Assembly: GCA_934486635.1 (NCBI GenBank)
Contig: CAKSPZ010000002.1
Span: forward strand, 1 to 64,000
DNA length: 64,000 bases
Direction: 5' to 3'
Origin: an uncultured Eubacteriales bacterium
GTDB taxonomy: Bacteria; Bacillota; Clostridia; Oscillospirales; Acutalibacteraceae
Shown here: piece after piece, positions 17,696 through 25,107 of the stretch
How positions within the stretch are numbered: the stretch's first letter is position 1
How the letters are laid out: each line of letters starts with the position of its first letter
Notes under the pieces: generated by a model
Told to the model about the DNA's origin: nothing
Database searches by the model: none
Seen by the model: only the letters and a program-made list of their open reading frames with translations
Position numbers and translations under genes: made by a program

Positions 17696-19279
17696 TTATT
17701 GAAACCTTCCTTTACTTACAATAATGATTACTTCTGAACCATACTCAACCTTATCTCCTGGATTAAAATCCTTGTAACCAACCACACTACCCTGTATTAT
17801 TTCATCATTATACTCATCTACCTTATTGGGAATAAGTCCTTGATGAGCAAGTAATGTAGATACATATGATAAAGACAGTCCTTCTATTTGTGGTAGCTCT
17901 CTAAATTGAGGTCCTTTGCTTACTGTCAATACAATATTTGAGCCTTTTTTTACAGAAGTTCCAGCTTGAGGTATCTGTGAAATAACGTTGCCTTCTTCAA
18001 CTGTATCATCAAAGACTTTTTCAGATAAAAATATTTGATAATTATCATTTTCCTCAGCATATTTTTTTATTGTGTCAAAAGGTTGCCCTACAAAATCAGG
18101 AACAATAATATTTTCTTCTGTATTTTCCTGTATACTTTCATTTGTAACATCCGAATTTAATTTGTCATTTTCTTTGTCTGGAGACTTAAAATTGTAAAAG
18201 GCAAAAACAGCCCCAAATAATATTATCATAACAATAATAGCTGAGCCAACAATCCATTTTATATTACTTTTTGAAGATTTATTTTCATCCAATATGTATT
18301 CTTGTTCTTTTATATATTTTGCCGAAGTCTCTGTAAGCTCATCTCGTAATGTTTCAAACGTTTGTGTCCTCTTTTGTTTATTTATGTTAAGAGCATTAGC
18401 AAGAGCAGATACTACATGTGGTGGTATATTTTTTAATATTTTTATTGGTATTAACAACCTATCATCAACATCTCTCTCAGATGCATCTTTAGGAGCGAAT
18501 CCAACCAACACAAAAAATAAAGTTGCTGCAAAGCTATATACATCTGTTGCTTGACTTAATTCACTGCCTTTAATATACTGCTCTGGAGCTGCAAATCCAC
18601 TATAAAGTTCACATTCAGAAAATACTCCACATTGCCTAAGGTTATTTGTTGAAAATCCAGAAATATACATCTTACCATTTTTGCCTATTATTAAAGTTTC
18701 CGGACTAATTGCTAAGTGACGTATTCCAGCCTGACTTAATTTTGTAAAAGCTGATAAAATTGGCATAAACAAAACTTTTGCTGTACTCCATTCTAACGGC
18801 TTACCATTTTTTCTTACTAAATCATTAAGTGATATTCCATCTACCACTTCAGTAATAATATATGCTGTCTCATATTCACAAAAAATATCATAAACTGACT
18901 GAATAGCTTCTATATCTCTCACCTTAGCCAACGCTCTAAAGTAATCCAAAAAATCTTTTTTTAATTCTTCATATTTTTCTTCACAAGTGTCTTTTACCTT
19001 TACAGTAATTCCATCCGACATTCTAGTACAAATATCTTTTGGAAAAAACTCTCTTACATTTATTTTAGATTTGTTTTTCACATCATAGCCAATATAACAA
19101 ATTGACTCTGCATTTTCTGAGATTTTATTGCCTACTATGTACTTACCTTGCAAAATTAATTTTTTATTCATAAAATCCGAAGATTTTTTTTCATCATCTA
19201 TATTACCACAAAAAGGGCATTGTTTTAAATTTCCTTTATCATTCATACAGTTCATACACAAATTTTCAAAATTATCCAT
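17696..19279 (-). CDS. Membrane PASTA protein with zinc-ribbon and pseudokinase domain
   Basis: The 527-residue protein has an N-terminal zinc ribbon (Cys at 8, 11, 21 and 24), a protein-kinase-fold domain (about 40-325), one membrane segment (about 338-360) and two PASTA-like repeats (about 390-460 and 461-527), each ending in a VSKG-type motif. The kinase domain keeps the fold and the APE motif (AAPEQY), but key residues are lost: the beta-3 Lys position is Arg (INVREFFP), HRD reads HLAISPETL with no Asp, and DFG reads SGF. It is therefore predicted to be catalytically dead and may sense cell-wall fragments through PASTA. It ends a leftward group with agrCBD and an RNase M5-like gene. The relative REFFP/ISPE style matches a clostridial kinase subfamily (KEFFP, HRDISP) from memory. 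Confidence 0.82.
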   Translation of the reverse strand: MDNFENLCMNCMNDKGNLKQCPFCGNIDDEKKSSDFMNKKLILQGKYIVGNKISENAESICYIGYDVKNKSKINVREFFPKDICTRMSDGITVKVKDTCEEKYEELKKDFLDYFRALAKVRDIEAIQSVYDIFCEYETAYIITEVVDGISLNDLVRKNGKPLEWSTAKVLFMPILSAFTKLSQAGIRHLAISPETLIIGKNGKMYISGFSTNNLRQCGVFSECELYSGFAAPEQYIKGSELSQATDVYSFAATLFFVLVGFAPKDASERDVDDRLLIPIKILKNIPPHVVSALANALNINKQKRTQTFETLRDELTETSAKYIKEQEYILDENKSSKSNIKWIVGSAIIVMIILFGAVFAFYNFKSPDKENDKLNSDVTNESIQENTEENIIVPDFVGQPFDTIKKYAEENDNYQIFLSEKVFDDTVEEGNVISQIPQAGTSVKKGSNIVLTVSKGPQFRELPQIEGLSLSYVSTLLAHQGLIPNKVDEYNDEIIQGSVVGYKDFNPGDKVEYGSEVIIIVSKGRFQ

Positions 19280-19306
19280 ATTTGTCCTCCAAAATGATTT
19301 ATATAC

Positions 19307-19885
19307 TTATATATTTTTTATAATTTCACAATATTTTTCATAAGTCATTATTTTATTAAGGACATTTATCAATGTATTCTGTGATAAATGTTCCGGTAAA
19401 GATAAATACTTTAAAAGATTTTTTCTTTTGTGGCTGCTATTATCTTTTCCACTAAGCCCATCTCTATAAAAATCTGCTTTTGTAATTTTCCTATTAATGT
19501 TATCATTTTCTATTTCACTAGAAGCTTTTCTTATTACCTCAATAAGAATATCATCAGGAACTCCTTCTACACCTATTTTTCCTTCTTTTGATAATTTCTT
19601 TTTTCGTTTTTCCTTACCATACATATCAGGAATAAATGCATGTTTCACCGTTCCTTCATTAATAGAACCTTTTATATAATTTCTTATCATAAATCCGGCA
19701 TTATCACTGTCTGTTAAAATTAAAATTCCAGTATTTTTTGCTAACTCTTTGATAAAATTCAATTTTTTTTTATCAGTAAAAATCCTAAATCCACCAGTAT
19801 CTACTATTAACCCATCTATTAATTGGGATAACTTTATTTTATCATACCTTCCTTCAACTATAACCGCTTCTTTTAATTTTATCAA
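19307..19885 (-). CDS. rnmV: RNase M5-like Toprim protein
   Basis: The 192-residue protein begins with a Toprim domain: EAVIVEGRYDKIKL (about 6-19) supplies the conserved Glu, and ILTDSDNAGFMIRNYI (about 56-71) the DxD motif and following Arg-rich helix. The central GKIGVEGVPDD segment and the C-terminal region (about 115-185) resemble the RNase M5/DUF4093 family, which matures the 5' end of 5S rRNA in low-GC Gram-positives using ribosomal protein L18. Length matches. The gene usually sits next to ksgA; here it lies between an unknown gene and a pseudokinase. The Toprim assignment is sure; the M5 role is family inference. Confidence 0.82.
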   Translation of the reverse strand: MIKLKEAVIVEGRYDKIKLSQLIDGLIVDTGGFRIFTDKKKLNFIKELAKNTGILILTDSDNAGFMIRNYIKGSINEGTVKHAFIPDMYGKEKRKKKLSKEGKIGVEGVPDDILIEVIRKASSEIENDNINRKITKADFYRDGLSGKDNSSHKRKNLLKYLSLPEHLSQNTLINVLNKIMTYEKYCEIIKNI

Positions 19886-19909
19886 AAGATCCCCTCATTC
19901 TAATAATCG

Positions 19910-20467
19910 TTAAATTCGGCCTAAACAAACCAAAATATTTATACCAATACAATTCAAGATTGCATTTACACATGATTTTTTGTCAAAAGTCATGTTATCC
20001 AAGAAATACAATGTATAACCTTTTTTCATTGTATGTAATCTATTTTTTTCTGATAAAATACCCACTATATTTAACAGATTATTGGGTGGAATATCGATTA
20101 ACAATTTTTCATACTTATTTATGTCTTCTGTTACTATTAAAGCCACTGAAGAGTCATCCAATTTAAAATCATCATTAAATTTATGTAAAAATGTTTCTAC
20201 TCCAAACTTATTAAAATGCAAAGAAAAGTCCTTACATTGATTTATAAAAGTATCATCTGAAATAATTTTTATTTTTTTTATTCTACAAATTAAATTTGCA
20301 ACTTCATTTATATTTTGACCATTTTTTATATTTGTCATATCATATAAATTTTGAATATTAAAAACAGAAGGAGATTTTTTATTTAAAGAATCAGCCTCAC
20401 GATAGTCGTCTTTTAAAATATCGGGGTCTTTAGAAATCTGATTATAAACTTTTTCTTTTTTTTTCAC
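19910..20467 (-). CDS. Unknown protein between agrD and the RNase M5-like gene
   Basis: A 185-residue protein beginning with GTG at 20467, set by GGAGGGG about 6 bases upstream. I do not recognise it. The first 45 residues are charged and probably disordered. From about 50 the sequence alternates predicted helix and strand (INEVANLICRIKKIKIISDD, then SVALIVTED and NLLNIVGILS), which resembles the layout of a SIS domain as in RpiR-type regulators, but without the Ser-rich phosphosugar loop and without a helix-turn-helix. It has no signal peptide or membrane segment. It follows agrD by about 100 bases and precedes the RNase M5-like gene by 24, so it is probably cotranscribed with the latter. 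Confidence 0.7.
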   Translation of the reverse strand: MKKKEKVYNQISKDPDILKDDYREADSLNKKSPSVFNIQNLYDMTNIKNGQNINEVANLICRIKKIKIISDDTFINQCKDFSLHFNKFGVETFLHKFNDDFKLDDSSVALIVTEDINKYEKLLIDIPPNNLLNIVGILSEKNRLHTMKKGYTLYFLDNMTFDKKSCVNAILNCIGINILVCLGRI

Positions 20468-20566
20468 TTATACCCCTCCATTAATAATAATCTCCTAAAA
20501 ATGTACTTCCCTTGTTAATTCTGATTATATCTTAACATTATAAATACTGTCAAGATTTATGCCTTA

Positions 20567-20719
20567 TTAAATACTTTTAAATTTATTTAGTTTTCTTAAT
20601 TTTTCTGGTTCTTTTCTCTGGTAAAATCCCCACCACGACGCAGAATTTGCTGATAATTTTGAGACATTATAGGCTAAATCAGTTATTTTGTTCATTATTC
20701 TATTTCCGTTTTTTTTCAT
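20567..20719 (-). CDS. agrD: AgrD-type cyclic peptide precursor (Ser-lactone form)
   Basis: A 50-residue frame on the minus strand, found directly downstream of agrB and overlapping its last 20 bases. ATG 20719 is preceded by GGAGG about 10 bases upstream; an in-frame ATG at 20695 is an alternative. The N-terminal half (MNKITDLAYNVSKLSANSAS) is the expected amphipathic leader. The C-terminal tail QRKEPEKLRKLNKF matches the charged recognition tail (Q-x-K-E-P-E-x-L) of clostridial AgrD peptides. The predicted ring lies between them, SWWGFY. AgrB should remove the tail and close the ring. Typical members have Cys as first ring residue; Ser here implies a lactone rather than thiolactone. Peptide length and cleavage site are inferred. 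Confidence 0.85.
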   Translation of the reverse strand: MKKNGNRIMNKITDLAYNVSKLSANSASWWGFYQRKEPEKLRKLNKFKSI

Positions 20720-21305
20720 AATTTATTATCCTCCGTTTTATTATTTCAATTATAATTGTTATATTAACTAAATTTATAACTACAAAAACAAATATACCTA
20801 TTTTTATATGAAATTTTACTAAAACTCCTGAAAACACGTAATATATTAAAAATAAAATTATGCTACGCAATTTATATTCATTTTTTTCTTTTAAATTAAT
20901 ACATTTATTAATATTTTCTATTGGTGAATACTTATAAATTATAATTAACAGCGGAAAAAACAAAATAGCCATTAAACTACAATAAATAACTTCATTATCA
21001 TACACCAACTTGTATAAAAATAAACAAACAATATAAGAGCTCATTAATGTCAAATTGCATTTAAAATAAGATGAAGCATGATATCCTCCTGTATACCTTC
21101 TTAACGTAACAAGGCAGAACAAAAATATCAATCCTTCTATAAATGTAGAAAAAAGCAAACTTAAAATAATAACAGATAAAAAGCCAAATAATGTTGAAAT
21201 AATTATTTCAAAACCATACTGATATATACTTTTAGATTCTTTATCTATATAACCCCTTTTTAATAAAAAATTTGTTGTTTTATTGGATATTGCACTAATA
21301 ATCAT
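20700..21305 (-). CDS. agrB: AgrB-type membrane peptidase for the autoinducer peptide
   Basis: AgrB is the membrane cysteine endopeptidase that trims the C-terminal tail of AgrD and closes the peptide ring. The 201-residue protein has about six hydrophobic segments and the motif TLRRYTGGYHASSYFKC, placing His76 and Cys83 seven residues apart, exactly the spacing of the catalytic pair in staphylococcal AgrB. Length is normal. It starts 9 bases after the agrC stop, and agrD overlaps its end, giving the order agrC-agrB-agrD, a reordered version of the staphylococcal agrBDCA set. All key residues are present, so it should be active. Confidence 0.92.
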   Translation of the reverse strand: MIISAISNKTTNFLLKRGYIDKESKSIYQYGFEIIISTLFGFLSVIILSLLFSTFIEGLIFLFCLVTLRRYTGGYHASSYFKCNLTLMSSYIVCLFLYKLVYDNEVIYCSLMAILFFPLLIIIYKYSPIENINKCINLKEKNEYKLRSIILFLIYYVFSGVLVKFHIKIGIFVFVVINLVNITIIIEIIKRRIINYEKKRK

Positions 21306-21314
21306 AAGTTAAAC

Positions 21315-22655
21315 TCACATATTTGCATGTGAAGGTATTAAATTTTTTAAAACTGCCTTACAGCAAAATAAATCATCCTTTTCATAATAATTTATACTGC
21401 CATTATATTTTTCTACTATACTTTTCACGCTAATGTTTCCTATTCCATGAAAATTAAAATCACTTTTACTTGTCAATAATTTGGGGTTACTCTTTAAAAC
21501 AGACTTTGTAATTTTATTTTTTATTATAAACACCATATTTCCATCTATATTTTTAATATTCACCGAAATATATCTGTTTTTATTATCTACTTTCTGGCTA
21601 GCTTCTATTGCATTGTCCAATAAATTAGCAATTAGGACAGTTAAATCTATATCATCAATATTTATTATATTATCAGTTATATCACAATCTATTGATATAT
21701 CCTTATCTTTTGCAATAGATAACTTTAAATTAATTATTCCATTTACAGCTTTATTATTAGTGTTAGCAAAAATATTTTTGTACTCTATTTTTTTTGATAA
21801 TGAAACCGTATAAGTTAAAGCCTTTTCATACTGTTTTTGTTCCAATAACCCCATTATACAGAAAATATTATTCTTTAAATCATGTTTCATTTTTCTCATT
21901 TCTTCATAAGTATTTTTTATCTGCTCAACATTTTGAGTATGATAATCATATTCTTGTTTTAATAAAGCTAGTTTTAAATTTGATAAATTATTTTTATTAA
22001 TTTTTAAAAACAGATAATAATTCGTAACATTGATTAATAAAATACAAAAAAAGAAAAACATAAGTATTAAATATGTACTTCTATCCATCTCTGTATTAAT
22101 ACAAATGCCAAGCATTTGTGAAGCAAAAAATATAGAAATAATTGGACTAAAAAGTATTAAACAAGCTTCTTTTTTGTTTAAACAACAGTACTTATTTATA
22201 TTGTTAAACCTTAAAAAAAGCCTAGTAACAATAAAAAATATAACTTTTGTTATAATAACAGCTATAAATCTGTAAAACCCATGCTCATATACAAGATTTT
22301 CAATGGTCGCTCCAGTAACAATGTTCATAAAAATAGCAGTTACTGAATTTATTACTATAAGCGTCACCATTCCTAATATTGCTATAAACAATTTTTCAAA
22401 CATATTTCCTTTAAGAAACGCATATTCATAAATAAACAAAGTAATTACCGGAATAAACACAGAAAAAACTTCGAATAAAGTAACTTTATTAATAATTATA
22501 GATTCCACAAGCATAATAAATAAGGTTAATAAAAAACCGAATTTTATTGAGCACTTGTTTTTTTTTGTTCCAAATAATCTCGAAACAAAATCAATCATTA
22601 CATAATTTTCAAATAAACTTACTATTATTTCAAAAAGTTCGCAAATAGATTCCAA
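21315..22655 (-). CDS. AgrC-like sensor histidine kinase (GHKL)
   Basis: The 446-residue protein has about six to seven N-terminal membrane segments (1-215), as in peptide-sensing AgrC/ComD (HPK10) kinases, then a coiled linker, the phosphoacceptor motif KMKHDLKNN (His258) and a GHKL ATPase domain with N-box NLLDNAIEAS (about 344-353) and G-box FHGIGN (about 410). It is expected to detect the AgrD-derived peptide and phosphorylate a LytTR response regulator. It is first in the leftward agr operon and has its own promoter. No response regulator gene is in the window, so the partner must be elsewhere. ATG 22655 is supported by an AAGGGGAT ribosome site. Confidence 0.88.
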   Translation of the reverse strand: MESICELFEIIVSLFENYVMIDFVSRLFGTKKNKCSIKFGFLLTLFIMLVESIIINKVTLFEVFSVFIPVITLFIYEYAFLKGNMFEKLFIAILGMVTLIVINSVTAIFMNIVTGATIENLVYEHGFYRFIAVIITKVIFFIVTRLFLRFNNINKYCCLNKKEACLILFSPIISIFFASQMLGICINTEMDRSTYLILMFFFFCILLINVTNYYLFLKINKNNLSNLKLALLKQEYDYHTQNVEQIKNTYEEMRKMKHDLKNNIFCIMGLLEQKQYEKALTYTVSLSKKIEYKNIFANTNNKAVNGIINLKLSIAKDKDISIDCDITDNIINIDDIDLTVLIANLLDNAIEASQKVDNKNRYISVNIKNIDGNMVFIIKNKITKSVLKSNPKLLTSKSDFNFHGIGNISVKSIVEKYNGSINYYEKDDLFCCKAVLKNLIPSHANM

Positions 22656-22716
22656 AACCTTATCCCCTTTAGTAATTTACTTTTAAAGCGTTGTGAAGTT
22701 ATTTCACTTAACCCTC

Positions 22717-22744
22717 ATTATAACACAAAATGTTATTTTTTCAA
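22717..22744 (-). promoter_or_regulatory. Promoter for the agr operon
   Basis: On the minus strand TTGAAA (22744-22739), 16-base spacer, perfect TATAAT (22722-22717). Downstream, in the leader, lies the small palindrome GTGAAGTTATTTCAC (about 22692-22706), which could be an operator; no direct evidence assigns a regulator. Confidence 0.65.
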
Positions 22745-22883
22745 GTAAAAAATTATCTTTATCGACTTTTGTTTTTTTTACAATTTATACATAAAAAAAT
22801 AAATTACACTTAGTAACATCACCAAATAAAAATCATATTATATAATAAAAATCATGTTCAATAAGCGATTGGAGGATATTTTT

Positions 22884-23729
22884 ATGTCAGAAAATCTTTT
22901 CCCTACAGGAACCTCTTCCCAAAGTAATTTTGTTGATAAATCTTCAGGATGTTTTAAAGAAGCCGTATGTATAGATGCATTTAGAGTATATGATTCTTGT
23001 GCAGACAAGGATTGCCTTGAAGACTTACGTGTTTACTTTACAGAAGCTGGTCAACATATTATCGACCAAGCATGTACTGTTCGAATTAAAGATGTTGATG
23101 TTATAACCGTTTATGTAGATCTTGAACCAGTTCCTTTTAATAAAGGTTTTTATTCGGTTGACATGACATTCTTCTTTGAAGTTAACCTAGATGTTTTCTT
23201 ATCTCCTGCTGCTTGCCCTGTTAATGTAAGTGGCTTATCTTTATTTACTAAAAAGGTCATTTTATTTGGTAGTGAAGGCAAAGTAAAAATATTTAATTCT
23301 GGTGCCTGTTATGATGAACTGGATTTAGATTCATCACATATTAGAAATCTCCCAAAAGCAACTGTTCAAGTAGCTGAACCTATTGGTTTATCCGCTAGAA
23401 TTTGCTGTGAACACCATGACTCCTGTGAATTAAATTGTCATATTCCTGAATGTATTTGCAAAAAATTTGGTGGAGAATTTAAAACTAAAAATAACGATAA
23501 TTCCGTTTTTGTTACACTTGGTATGTTTACTATAGTACAATTAGAACGTAATGTTCAAATGCTTGTCCCTTCATATGATTTCTGTATTCCTGAAAAAGAA
23601 TGCGTTTCAACATCTGATAATCCATGTGAATTATTTAATCGACTAGAGTTCCCAACTGATGAATTTTTCCCACCACGTTCAACTGATTTAAATAATGACT
23701 CAAATCCTGGTTGTGGATGTAATAATTAA
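22884..23729 (+). CDS. Cys-rich conserved protein of unknown function
   Basis: I chose ATG 22884 (281 residues) because GGAGG lies about 8 bases upstream; a frame to 22854 adds 10 residues. The N-terminal half contains CFKEAVCIDAFRVYDSCADKD followed by strands with repeated valine/phenylalanine-rich segments (IKDVDVITVYVDLEP; GFYSVDMTFFFEV). Two Cys clusters follow, around ICCEHHDSCELNC and CICKK, and the end is a Cys-Gly tail (NPGCGCNN). There is no signal peptide or membrane helix. Proteins like this seem widespread in clostridia (from memory, without a known function). High Cys content with strand-rich structure would fit a spore-coat protein or metal-binding protein, but neither is shown. 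It is followed by a terminator, so it appears monocistronic. Confidence 0.8.
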   Translation: MSENLFPTGTSSQSNFVDKSSGCFKEAVCIDAFRVYDSCADKDCLEDLRVYFTEAGQHIIDQACTVRIKDVDVITVYVDLEPVPFNKGFYSVDMTFFFEVNLDVFLSPAACPVNVSGLSLFTKKVILFGSEGKVKIFNSGACYDELDLDSSHIRNLPKATVQVAEPIGLSARICCEHHDSCELNCHIPECICKKFGGEFKTKNNDNSVFVTLGMFTIVQLERNVQMLVPSYDFCIPEKECVSTSDNPCELFNRLEFPTDEFFPPRSTDLNNDSNPGCGCNN

Positions 23730-23748
23730 ATATAAAAATATAATTAAT

Positions 23749-23784
23749 AAATACTGCTCTTTTATTGGAGCAGTATTTATTTTT
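23749..23784 (+). terminator. Rho-independent terminator
   Basis: AAATACTGCTC (23749-23759) pairs perfectly with GAGCAGTATTT (23768-23778) and ATTTTTA follows. It lies 20 bases after the Cys-rich gene. Confidence 0.85.
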
Positions 23785-23841
23785 ATTTTAAATATTATAT
23801 AATTAATTTGAATCACTTTTTTAGAAAGGTAAGAATACATT

Positions 23842-24534
23842 ATGTCTAATCTAGTACGTTATTCTTTAATCAAAGAGAAGTTTCCTCGTGAATTTTTATT
23901 ATTAAAAGGGACAGGATGTGTATATAAAAAATGTAAATTCTGTGATTACTATAATGATTACTCTGAAAAACCTTTTGAAACAAATGAATCTATATTAAAT
24001 AAAATAACTGGTGAAACTGGAATAATTGATATTATAAATTCCGGCTCTTGCTTTGAACTCGATAAAGATACTATTAACCTAATTTATAAAAAAGCAAAAG
24101 AAAAAAATATACATACTATTTGGTTTGAGTCTCATTTTCTATATAGAAATAAACTTAATGAATTTAGAAAAAATTTCCCCGATATTACTGTAAAATTCCG
24201 AACCGGCGTAGAAACTTTTAATCCTTCACTTAGAAATTTTTTAAATAAAGGAATCAGTAAAGAAGTTACCGCCAACGAAGTTTCTAATTATTTTAACGGA
24301 ATTTGCCTTTTAGTTGGATTCGTCGGCCAAACTAAAAACGATATTATTAATGACATACAGCTAGCAAGTAATTATTTTGAATACTTTAGCGTAAATGTCT
24401 TTAATGAAAACTCTACTGAAATTAAACCTGACCCGCAACTTATTCTTTGGTTTAAAAATAATGTCTTTCCTAAAATAAAAAATAATCCTTCCATCGAAAT
24501 TTTGCTTAATAATACTGACCTCGGCGTAGGATAA
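23842..24534 (+). CDS. Radical-SAM-like protein with C-x4-C-x2-C motif
   Basis: The 230-residue protein carries LKGTGCVYKKCKFCDYYNDY near residues 21-40, with three Cys spaced x4 and x2; classical radical SAM enzymes use x3 and x2. Later features fit a partial TIM barrel: IIDIINSGSCFEL, IHTIWFESHFLYRNKL, VKFRTGVETFNPSLRNFLNKGI (a common radical-SAM strand 4-5 motif) and GICLLVGFVGQTKNDI. Length is short for the family but a core domain fits. The substrate is not predictable. It has AAAGG upstream of ATG 23842 and precedes spoVAC by about 80 bases with a hairpin between. It may be a non-classical iron-sulfur SAM enzyme or a related degenerate member. Confidence 0.75.
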   Translation: MSNLVRYSLIKEKFPREFLLLKGTGCVYKKCKFCDYYNDYSEKPFETNESILNKITGETGIIDIINSGSCFELDKDTINLIYKKAKEKNIHTIWFESHFLYRNKLNEFRKNFPDITVKFRTGVETFNPSLRNFLNKGISKEVTANEVSNYFNGICLLVGFVGQTKNDIINDIQLASNYFEYFSVNVFNENSTEIKPDPQLILWFKNNVFPKIKNNPSIEILLNNTDLGVG

Positions 24535-24560
24535 CTTAAATTTTTTCAACACTAAAAAAA

Positions 24561-24596
24561 CGAATATATTTTTATTCTTGTGAAAAAATATATTCG
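24561..24596 (+). promoter_or_regulatory. AT-rich hairpin just before spoVAC
   Basis: CGAATATATTTTT (24561-24573) is complementary to the arm ending at 24596, around a 9-10 base loop. It abuts the spoVAC ribosome site (AAGGAAG). It could terminate the preceding gene or affect access to the start; the lack of a T run makes a classical terminator less likely on the plus strand. Confidence 0.5.
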
Positions 24597-24613
24597 AAAG
24601 GAAGTGTATTTTT

Positions 24614-25060
24614 TTGAAACCTACCAAAAATGAATATTCTAAAATGTCCGATAAAGCTTCTCCCGGTTCCCCTATGCTAAAAAATATAATTTGGGCTTTT
24701 TTATCGGGCGGATTTATATGCACTATAGGCCAATTTTTAACTGACATCTATCAAACATACTGTAATATGTCTTTAAAAGATGCAAGAGCTGCCGTTTCCG
24801 TTACTTTAGTAGGACTTGGAGCTTTACTTACGGCTCTTAGAGTATACGATAATATTGCTAAACATGCTGGTGCCGGTACACTCGTGCCTATTACTGGATT
24901 TGCTAATTCTATTGTTGCTCCCGCTATAGAATTTAAAAGTGAAGGACACATTATGGGTATTGGCTCTAAAATGTTTATTATTGCAGGACCTGTTTTAGTT
25001 TTCGGAATCACTGCATCTGTTTTATATGGATTAATATTATGGATTTTTAAATTATTTTAA
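24614..25060 (+). CDS. spoVAC: Stage V sporulation protein AC
   Basis: SpoVAC is an integral inner-membrane protein of the forespore that forms part of the dipicolinic-acid channel used in spore loading and release. The 148-residue protein has four hydrophobic segments (LKNIIWAFLSGGFICTIGQF; a GLGALLTAL segment; GSKMFIIAGPVLVFGITASV; a C-terminal helix) and the strongly conserved FANSIVAPAIEFKSEG and GIGSKMFIIAGPV stretches. The start is TTG at 24614 with AAAGGAAG upstream. spoVAD and spoVAE normally follow directly, but here pckG follows in the opposite direction. spoVAD is found at 43329, so the operon is split. Confidence 0.93.
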   Translation: MKPTKNEYSKMSDKASPGSPMLKNIIWAFLSGGFICTIGQFLTDIYQTYCNMSLKDARAAVSVTLVGLGALLTALRVYDNIAKHAGAGTLVPITGFANSIVAPAIEFKSEGHIMGIGSKMFIIAGPVLVFGITASVLYGLILWIFKLF

Positions 25061-25070
25061 TAATAAAAGT

Positions 25071-25104
25071 AGATGGCGCCGCACTATATCGCGCGGCGCC
25101 ATCT
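25071..25104. terminator. CACTATATCGCG-centre hairpin between spoVAC and pckG
   Basis: Perfect 11-base arms (25071-25081 AGATGGCGCCG and 25094-25104) flank CACTATATCGCG (25082-25093). It fills the 47-base gap between convergent genes and ends 4 bases before the pckG stop, so it probably terminates transcripts from both sides. Confidence 0.8.
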
Positions 25105-25107
25105 ATT

